64,000 bases of DNA from Cytospora piceicola (Eukaryota; Ascomycota; Sordariomycetes; Diaporthales; Cytosporaceae). A program made the translations under genes and the position numbers. The stretch is from contig JALQBC010000005.1 in assembly GCA_023375675.1 (NCBI GenBank), positions 744,001 through 808,000 on the forward strand, given 5' to 3'. Shown here one piece after another: positions 57,309 through 64,000 of this stretch (its first letter is position 1; each line of letters starts with the position of its first letter). The notes under the pieces are model-generated. The model did no database searches and was not told the DNA's origin. It saw nothing but the letters and a program-made list of their open reading frames with translations.

Positions 57309-57888
57309 GCCAGGGTCCCAAGGGAGCCACTGGATCTTGATCACATCTCAGATTTCTCATCACAACCGCAACTCGCAGCTGCATTTGATATCTGGGTTGC
57401 TCAGCATGGGATCGGCAAGCGTGCAAACTCGGGCACGCATTTCGTATCACGGTCTTTGGGATTGGAGAAATCGACTTTTACATCGGGTCAAGTCCTCCAT
57501 CAAAAATTGGATCCTTGGCTATGTGACGACAGTCTAATATTGGACGCCACAATTTACCCTTTCGGACGTATCGCAACTCGTCACCCCGCAACATCTTGCA
57601 GCATGAGACTTGTTGATTGACGAGTGGCTGATGGGCTCCTTCGGGCCTGGACCCTACTCGTCACTTGGGACCTCCTCTGATTTGCCAATGGCGAATAACA
57701 CCAATCCATCCTGCAGGGGCAAAATGGGGTGATGTCTGCTGGCTACCCGATGTTTCGGCCAACGGCTTGAGGTCGCGAAGCTAGAAAACGACCTCCAAGA
57801 TGTGGCCGCATGTCTGACGCGGTGCTCCCAACTGCGACGTCGAGGGGCGCAGGCATTCCGCGATTGCTTGATCATTCCAAGGGCTTGA
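57309..57888 (+). pseudogene. Possible decayed fragment of a Helo-like N-terminal-domain gene
   Basis: From just after a TGA near 57308 a frame of about 100 codons stays open without an early ATG; its composition looks protein-like (LDLDHISDFSSQPQLAAAF, VLHQKLDPWLCDDSLILD). Further right, at 57748-57888 in another register, is QRLEVAKLENDLQDVAACLT, which resembles the helix ending the fungal Helo-like N-terminal domain (typically LEKDLxDVxxCLxIC). A stop follows shortly. Helo-like domains cap fungal STAND/ankyrin conflict proteins. Without a search the resemblance is weak, and intact short exons are an alternative to decay. Confidence 0.25.
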
Positions 57889-58479
57889 GAGAGTTCTCAG
57901 GGGCCCCGACAAGGACTAGATGGCAGCGATGACACCTGGAACGATTTGGTCAATATCTCCGGTCATATAGCACAATGAATGCGTTCCTGTCACCTTTTCT
58001 CATGGAATCTGGGCTCCATTCAGCTCAGCCAGCAATCACACGGTAGATATTATACGACTTACCACCTTCCCCAGTCCCAGCTCCATTTAGATTAACTGCC
58101 CATATGCCTCAGTGTCCTTCATCATATTTGCGGGCGAGGGAGCGAATGGGAGCTTCTAATCTAGGGCAAGTGTCCTGATTGGGTTCTGAACTCCCTCCTC
58201 GGGAGCAATGGAACAGTGGTTATTATATTCAGTACCAACGTTACATCCTCGATCTCACTATGAACCAATGCGTTACATAGCAAGTTTCCAGGAGATTTGT
58301 GCTTGGCAGGGCGGAAGTTCGGATCCCTTACTGTTTTAGTTGATAATGTCGCCGACGCGTCGCCCGCTCATCGCCGTTGTGCGCCCTCCAGGAACGACGC
58401 ATCGCGAGAGCTGCTCTCAACAGCGTTGATTTCCCGTCATCCGACGTCCCTGCACTGATCCTGCTTATTTGGTAATTAG

Positions 58480-58495
58480 TTTTTTTTTTTTTTTT
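58480..58495 (+). repeat. T16 homopolymer
   Basis: Sixteen thymines in the gene-poor region, 485 bases right of which the membrane-protein gene ends. No other retroelement feature is attached. Confidence 0.8.
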
Positions 58496-58979
58496 GAGGT
58501 GCTATCAAGGTGTAGTTTATGGTCGTGGTTCCCTCCTCCGGTGGGCTGTCTGGGCCCCAAGGGAAGACTCGAGCCTGGGACATGGCCATCGAGACACGTT
58601 GTGGCTAGATGCTCTTTTTGATACTGACGCGTTGTTGTGAGTGGAAAATATCAGAACAATGGAGATCACAGGATTCAAACAACTGGAAGCTACGCGTGAC
58701 AGGCATATCCGGGCTCAGAGACCCAATTTGATAATGGGCGGGGTGACATCGGTAAGAACAGTGCAATATGTTTAAGACCCACTTAAGTTCCCAACGTCAC
58801 CTCATCCGCCGTTGTACGTGTCTTTGCCCTACAACACCAGGAACACCTCGCATCGGTAAAGAATCAAGCTACCGGTCCAGATTCCAATGTCACCTCAGCC
58901 GCACCCGGGTCCCCCTCACCCCTTGGCTTTCTCCATAAGCCGAACCTACTTCTCGCCGGCCGTCTGGAAGATGACAGCC

Positions 58980-60209
58980 TCAATGGCAAAACCCAGGCAA
59001 GAGGTCGGTTGCATTGAGTGTCGAACACGCCTGCGCCAATGCTAGCTGGTACTGCAACATCCCTACGTCAAAGGCCTTCTTCGCGTATACCGCCGAGTAC
59101 ACCCCCGTGACCACGCCGAAAATCGCGAGCATTCCAAATGCAATCGCCGTCCAGAACGTCCAGAACTGCAGTGTGTTCGTGCCGTCCTTGTTGAGTATGA
59201 ACTGCGCTCTGCCAAGCGGCTGCTGTGAGAGAACTTCTGCCAGCTCTCCGATCTCCTTTCGCCAGTAATGGTACTCCTGGATATCGTACTTTGTTGCCCG
59301 ACCGCAATTGCCGAGGCCGTGGAAGGCTTTCCCGTGTCGTCGCAGAAGGGACTTGGTTGACTTCTTGCCGAATGGAAACAGAAGGTTCAACGTGTCGATT
59401 GCCTCCTCGACGAGTGGTAGCGGGAGTACAGCGACATGTTTCTTAGCCATCCTATCGTGGTTCCAGAGGAAGATCTTGTGTTCATATATCAGGATTCGTC
59501 GCGGGGATCCAGGATCGATCTTGAGGTGGTCTGCGAGGTTACTTGTCCAGCTGATTTGATATCCGTGTTCTTTCACAAGGAGCGCCATCGAGAACTTGGG
59601 GTCGATTTTGTTTGAAAACATTGCCGGGCGCCCCTTTCTCTTTTCGAATTCACTGTGAATAAGGCTCTGGAAGGTGGTGTTATCTCTCCAGAGAATGGTC
59701 GTATCTACTTGCGTGATCTTGGGAACGGGGGATCGCCGCGGAATTTGAACGTGTAAGTTGATCCATATCCTTATTGCCAACTCGGCTGAGAGGCAATGGG
59801 GGTCTTGTAGGGAGACGGGTGTGTTGACTGCACCGTTGACGTCAAGACCCAACATAAGCTCGATGACCTGATCCCGTGGAAGATCTGGCTTGAACTTCTC
59901 AACAACATTGAGGAGTTTTTCTGGGCTATTGATGGCGTACGAAGCTGGATATTTGCTCATTCGTCCCAGTTCTTCGTGGACATAGTCCAGAAAGTCCCGG
60001 CATTGCTCGGCGTTGACTTCACCTCTAATCGCAGGCAAGAGTATTTTGACGTAGTTCGGATCGTGATCATATTGACGCCAATGTTTCGAGAATCTCTTCA
60101 ACGATTTTTGCATGTTGAAATTTTTCCGAGGCTCCAAAAAGTTGTCGAACTGAGATACGAAAGATCCCGCAGGCTCGAGCGCCACCGAGAAGTAGGTATA
60201 GCTGACCAT
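58980..60209 (-). CDS. Fungal accessory protein with one C-terminal membrane segment, function unknown
   Basis: Single exon, 409 residues, ATG at 60209. Residues 1 to about 345 are soluble-looking: a helical N-terminal half (KSLKRFSKHWRQYDHDPNYV, AEQCRDFLDYVHEELGRMSK) and a mixed C-terminal half including LAIRIWINLHVQIP, ILWRDNTTFQSLIHSEFEKR and HGYQISWTSNLADHL. One hydrophobic segment follows at about 349-377 (FWTFWTAIAFGMLAIFGVVT). After it comes AFDVGMLQYQLALAQACS and a short tail. FWTFW plus a transmembrane helix plus LQYQLALAQAC is an end I know from uncharacterised, patchily distributed fungal proteins. No enzyme motif is visible. Its 5' end faces the protease gene across 413 bases, so co-regulation is plausible. 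Confidence 0.8.
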   Translation of the reverse strand: MVSYTYFSVALEPAGSFVSQFDNFLEPRKNFNMQKSLKRFSKHWRQYDHDPNYVKILLPAIRGEVNAEQCRDFLDYVHEELGRMSKYPASYAINSPEKLLNVVEKFKPDLPRDQVIELMLGLDVNGAVNTPVSLQDPHCLSAELAIRIWINLHVQIPRRSPVPKITQVDTTILWRDNTTFQSLIHSEFEKRKGRPAMFSNKIDPKFSMALLVKEHGYQISWTSNLADHLKIDPGSPRRILIYEHKIFLWNHDRMAKKHVAVLPLPLVEEAIDTLNLLFPFGKKSTKSLLRRHGKAFHGLGNCGRATKYDIQEYHYWRKEIGELAEVLSQQPLGRAQFILNKDGTNTLQFWTFWTAIAFGMLAIFGVVTGVYSAVYAKKAFDVGMLQYQLALAQACSTLNATDLLPGFCH

Positions 60210-60622
60210 AAAATAAGCACGGAGGCACTGATAGCCTTTTTAATACTCGTCCAGCAGACCTTGGAGATTTCGTAAACGGCCGTCACTGGTTACCACCCGT
60301 TCCGAGCCAGTGCGTCTGCGTCAACCCCACCTCCCATCACCCTACCAGTCAATATATCATAGCGAAGCAAGACTGATACACCCTGTTCCCAGGCCTCAGA
60401 GTCATGTTACTGACCACATGCTTGGATGATTTCCATGCTAATGTAAACAAAATGTATTTGCCAAATTTGGAGGATTATTCACAGACATAAGCTTGCAGAC
60501 AAGATGAGTTCTCTTACCAAGCTACCGTAGCTTTCACCAGTATCACTTCTGCAAGACGAGCTGACAGTTGTTTGGCCTGTAGCTGCTGCCAATGAAAGCC
60601 CTGCCATTTAGCCACACTGCGA

Positions 60623-63323
60623 ATGTGGTTGCAGAGCCAAAACCCCTCATTGAGCCCGGTCAACCATCTTCCTCTAGAGGCCAAGAGTGCTGATGGAATT
60701 ATCGTTTCCAACTTCTCGTATCCAGCTTCAGAAATACCTCCCACAAGCAATATCCAAACGAATCCCAGCACGTGCGCAGTGTCAAAAATGTCGATGACAA
60801 TGACCTCGCCTGCAGCACCGACGACTGCGAGCAGCACCCCGAGCAGTGCGTTGCATGCGCAACAAGACAACGGAACTCTGATGAACATCTCTGATCCTCG
60901 CCTTCACCTTATATCCACAATGTGGAGGTTGTATCGGGCAGATCCAGAAGTGCGGCCGACAGGAAGTCTCAACCAGCTGTGGGATACCGAAATCCTTGAC
61001 CATATTGACAAAGACATGGAGCCAGCACGGCGCAAGATAAGAAGCAAGTCCAATTGCAAAACCACGATGGACACGATGTTTACGTCGGACCTCCTTATGA
61101 CAGGCACGGCTCAAATAGGGGCTAAACAAGTACTTCTGACCCCTTGCATCTGGTTCTTCTGTGGAAGTCGGTGGTGCAGAAGGATAGTCAAAGAAGTGGC
61201 TAAAGATATGGATTGGCCGAAACTCTATGGTATCCAGCAGGATTGCAAATATGAAGTCGGGGGACCCGTGCTCGCTGCACATGAAGATGGGCCCACGAGT
61301 CACGAGGAAGGGGGTCTTCAACTCGACCTAGAGCACGGCATCCACCTATCTGATCATTTCAGGGCATATTTGCATGTTCAAGATCCAGACAGCCTCCGAG
61401 AAAGAACTGCTGTCGGTCTTGCTTGTTGCGCCACTATAACGCAAGACCACACAATTATATCGCAAAAGCTTGCACGAGTGGCTGGAATCGTCGAAATGGA
61501 AAACATTGACGGATCTGAAAAGACATGTTTTGGGTTGACGACTTGCCATCACTTGGTGAACGCAAATATCGAACCATCACATGAGGAATTTCAAATCAAT
61601 TCCCAAGAGAGTTCCTGCGACACAGTACCAAGCCAGGAAAACCATGAGACTACATATGCAGAGAGCGATGTAGACAGCGATGTAGACAGCGATGATTATA
61701 GCGACGAGGCCAGTTTCACAGTTGGATTCGAACCTCACTCTTCACCTTCCATTCGAAAGACCAATCCTCTCTCGGACGTCAGATGGATAAATGTGAGCCA
61801 GTGTGTGGGGGGAGACTTTGCTGGTCTCAATGTCGGCTGCTCCACATCGAAAAGACCTGGGCTTCCGGTAGCAGACCTGGCAGTCTTCAAGCTGCCGCTT
61901 CTGCAGCATGATTTCGACTATAATACGTACCGGAACCCTTCGGGAAACCCAATCAGACTCGACTTCTGTCTGAGCGACACTCTTGGATCAGACGAGGTCT
62001 ACATCATCAATGATACGGCAGCGGCATGTCTGGCGTATCCGCTGTCTGGACCTATGCACTTCTGTATCAGAGGTGAGATTTTGGAAACTGTCAGGGTCAA
62101 ATGCGCAAAGCCTCTCGGTATGTGGTTTTGTCCGATGTATACAAGTCAATTCACTTACATTCTTAGACATTGGCTCGTCTGGATCGTGCGTTGTGAGAGG
62201 TGATGCGTTCTGCGGCATGATCGTGGCAATCTTCCCTAGAACGCAGTACGCATTGATGGTAACGACGGAGAACATATTCTCTGGAGTTTGGAACCTACTT
62301 CCCAGTATCTTAGATACAAAACTCACTCTTCTGTCTCCGCGCTGGGTCTCTATATCCTCTCATAATGGACCCCGTTCGACTCCTGTAGCGCGCCCTTACC
62401 CCGTGTTTGTCTACAAGAGCGACGAGCCTATGAATCGACCAAAAGATGCAGAGGATATAGTCCTTGCACAAGTTATCTACGATGAGAGCAGTCCATTTCT
62501 GAGTCAGATTGAAGACATACGGAGGAACTGGGAGTCAGAAATTGACCCAGCAATGCCTATCAGATTGAGCTTTTCGAAGGATGTGCATCGTTCGGTCACA
62601 ACCAAAGAACCGGAGTTCAGAATTGAGATTCGGAACGGCCATGTCATCATTTGTGATGCACGAAAGAAAGAACTTGGTCATCTTCCCCCCCTTAGGATCA
62701 CCTGTGAGGACAGGACAAAACAGCTTATGTGCCGCTTAAGACATCTGCAAGCCTTCTCTATGGTGTTAAAGCTCAAGACAACGGCGCCAGGAGGTCCTGT
62801 TGCCTCGGTCTATTTCCATCAGCGGTACTCCGACCCTAAGGCTCATGCTATATCATCCTATCAAATCATATTTAAAAATCGCGAATCCAGCGAGGTTTTT
62901 TTCACAGTGCTGAGACTGACCCATTCATACGGCGTTCGTCAGGTTGTCCCATCGCCAGATGAGGGAAAAGGCATCATGGTTAAAGGTAGAGGCATGTGGC
63001 ATGGGACTATCGACATCGAGGTTCCAGAAGCTCTGGCTTCGGAGTATAAGGACGCTGATTTCTTTATGGAAGACGTGTTCATGACCTTCATTAGTTTCAT
63101 ACCGGTGGACTTAAGCTGCTGCCAGCTAGAGGACTGGAATGGAGCAGGCAATGTGGGTTTCCAGTATGCAAGGGTGCAAGAGTTAAGCCAAACCTCATGG
63201 AGTGTTCAACAGAAACCAGGTTACACGTGGGTCAAAGGGGCTCAAGAGGACCAAGAGGACCAAGAGGACCAAGAGGACCAAGAGGGCAAAAAGGGCAAAC
63301 CTCTCAAAGGCGTTCAGCGATAG
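60623..63323 (+). CDS. Trypsin-like serine protease fused to a caspase-associated-type C-terminal domain
   Basis: Two exons, 60623-62117 and 62167-63323. The 49-bp intron has donor GTATGT and acceptor TAG; the junction reads AKPL/DIGSSGSCVV. The product has 883 residues from the first ATG; the ATG at residue 56 (nt 60788) is an equally good start. N-terminal region: a block around 144-205 (LLTPCIWFFCGSRWCRRIVK) found in uncharacterised fungal proteins. Protease core: His in FGLTTCHHLV (H309), Asp in VADLAVFKL (D418) and Ser in DIGSSGSC (S503), the full triad in trypsin order. An acidic DSDVDSDD insert lies between His and Asp. From about 672 to 830, ITCEDRTKQLMCRLRHLQAF, IIFKNRES..VFFTVLRLTHSYGVRQVVPS resembles the region C-terminal to caspase-like domains in fungal proteins. 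No signal peptide, so probably cytosolic. The protein ends in an EDQ repeat. Confidence 0.82.
63243..63287 (+). repeat. 9-bp coding tandem repeat (EDQ) near the protease C-terminus
   Basis: CAAGAGGAC repeated four times perfectly plus one copy with a single change, adding EDQ units, followed by a lysine-rich end (EGKKGKPLKG). In-frame 9-bp units allow length variation without frameshift. Confidence 0.92.
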
Positions 63324-63870
63324 CACGTGGCATTATGGTCTGGCATTTCAATGAGCTTCAGTCGGTAGTTTGAACTCCTCTGAAACGGTTGGGGAATATA
63401 AAGGTCTTTCGACATATTTTGTCCTCCGGAAATAGTGAAGTTGCGGAACATTGGATGTATTATCTCAGAGGCTCTTCGATTCAGTATTCGAGGATACAGA
63501 GACTGTCAGGCTTAAAACCACAGAACATCCTGTTAAATTTGCAGGACATTTTCGAAGCACATAGGTCGGTCCTTACTGCTGCGAGGACGGTAGGACGGAT
63601 TTCGCAATATACAGAATTGGCAAGATAATCGGCCGGTCCTATACGCATGACGCATCGACCACCTATACCACGACCTTGTCGAAGGTCGATGCGGCTCTCT
63701 AGGGCTGTCAAGCCTTCGGTGGTTCTAGACCACAAACAGTTGACACCAGCGGCTCACCTCCTTCCAGCTGCTCGTGATGTACCAATACTTATCGTCGAGT
63801 CCCGTCCCGTCCCGTTCTCGGCAACCCCTTGAAGTGAAGTCTAGCGACGATGACATGACTGCTCGAGTGC
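63324..63870. other. Short convergent intergenic region
   Basis: It lies between the 3' ends of the protease gene (+) and the epoxide hydrolase gene (-). Nothing recognisable. Confidence 0.6.
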
Positions 63871-64000
63871 TCATCCTTGGTGTAGAGCACGGTATGCCGG
63901 CGCATCAGGGGTGAACATCGTCCGAAGGTCTTCCACCAGAGCCTCCGGTTGCTCCCAAGCGGCAAAGTGGCCGCCTTTCTCGTGCTCCTTCTCAAAAACG
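63871..64000 (-). CDS. Epoxide hydrolase, C-terminal end only (runs off the window)
   Basis: The last 42 codons of a minus-strand gene that enters from the right edge. The frame reads [20 protein letters not shown] and then EDLRTMF before the stop at 63871-63873. [11 protein letters not shown] is the hallmark end of alpha/beta-hydrolase epoxide hydrolases of the fungal EHN family, with the catalytic-triad histidine in GGHF. These enzymes open epoxides in detoxification or secondary metabolism. The nucleophile Asp and the N-terminal domain lie outside the window, so activity cannot be judged. Confidence 0.8.
   Translation of the reverse strand, partial: VFEKEHEKGGHFAAWEQPEALVEDLRTMFTPDAPAYRALHQG

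Larger units (their letters stand above)
52042..58979. other. 6.9-kb gene-poor region
   Basis: No gene is firmly supported. Contents seen: promoter of the WD40/solenoid gene (left end), a single-exon frame with a signal-peptide-like start (53570-54043), a 7-bp minisatellite (54061), one TACCTAGGTA palindrome (54184), CACCAT-rich stretches (about 54490-54530), a possible decayed coding fragment (about 57309-57888) and a T16 run (58480-58495). It separates a conserved housekeeping block from the accessory-looking block on the right. Confidence 0.6.

Noticed and set aside
58480..58495. T16 run as a possible retroelement tail or transcription terminator
   Set aside because: No target-site duplication, reverse-transcriptase remnant or polymerase III gene beside it; simple homopolymer is the sparing explanation.
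61725..61745. GGATTCGAACC, similar to a tRNA B-box
   Set aside because: It lies inside the protease coding exon (encoding GFEP), and no A-box or cloverleaf arms surround it.

Overview
The window is nuclear DNA from a filamentous ascomycete (Pezizomycotina, most likely a Sordariomycete). The evidence is short 49-170 bp introns with GT..AG ends and GCTAAC/GCTGAC-type branch sites, compact genes on both strands with no operons, and typical protein families: Ctf4/SepB, NRC-2 kinase, FacC/Yat2-type carnitine acetyltransferase, a 2EXR-type F-box-like protein, a fungal CorA-like protein and a GH28 rhamnogalacturonan hydrolase. Species assignment is inference. Spliced models were built by eye, joining reading frames at splice sites so that phase and family continuity are preserved.

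Layout. 0.9-5.3 kb: divergent pair of a Ctf4 replication-factor homologue (-) and a small WD40 protein (+), sharing a promoter with clustered MluI-type (MCB) elements. 5.3-7.9 kb: no supported gene. 7.9-17.5 kb: a large disordered Pro/Ser-rich protein, the Rab GTPase Ypt1 (five coding exons, the first only 11 nt), a putative mitochondrial protein and a 2EXR protein. 19.5-26.3 kb: secreted rhamnogalacturonan hydrolase and carnitine acetyltransferase, both linked to carbon use. 27.9-36.6 kb: AT-hook/C2H2 protein, NRC-2-like AGC kinase, CorA-like membrane protein. 37.5-45.0 kb: a dense housekeeping block with PRPP synthetase, RNA polymerase III subunit Rpc9/Rpc17, an atypical Rho/Ras-like GTPase, tRNA pseudouridine synthase Deg1/Pus3 and the GPI-anchor subunit PIG-H/Gpi15. 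46.8-52.0 kb: a 1655-residue WD40/alpha-solenoid protein.

52.0-59.0 kb is almost 7 kb without a supported gene; it holds a minisatellite, one weak effector-like frame and a possible decayed fragment of a fungal Helo-like N-terminal domain. Right of it lies an accessory-looking block: a tail-anchored-looking membrane protein (-) divergent from an 883-residue protein (+) that combines a trypsin-like serine protease core with a C-terminal region resembling the one that follows caspase-like domains in fungal conflict proteins. This pair is my best candidate for an undescribed system (possible fungal immunity or incompatibility module). The window ends inside the 3' end of an epoxide hydrolase gene.

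Across the intergenic DNA I counted seven exact copies of the 10-bp palindrome TACCTAGGTA, far more than chance predicts and none inside a coding exon. I saw no convincing tRNA, rRNA, CRISPR array or intact transposon.
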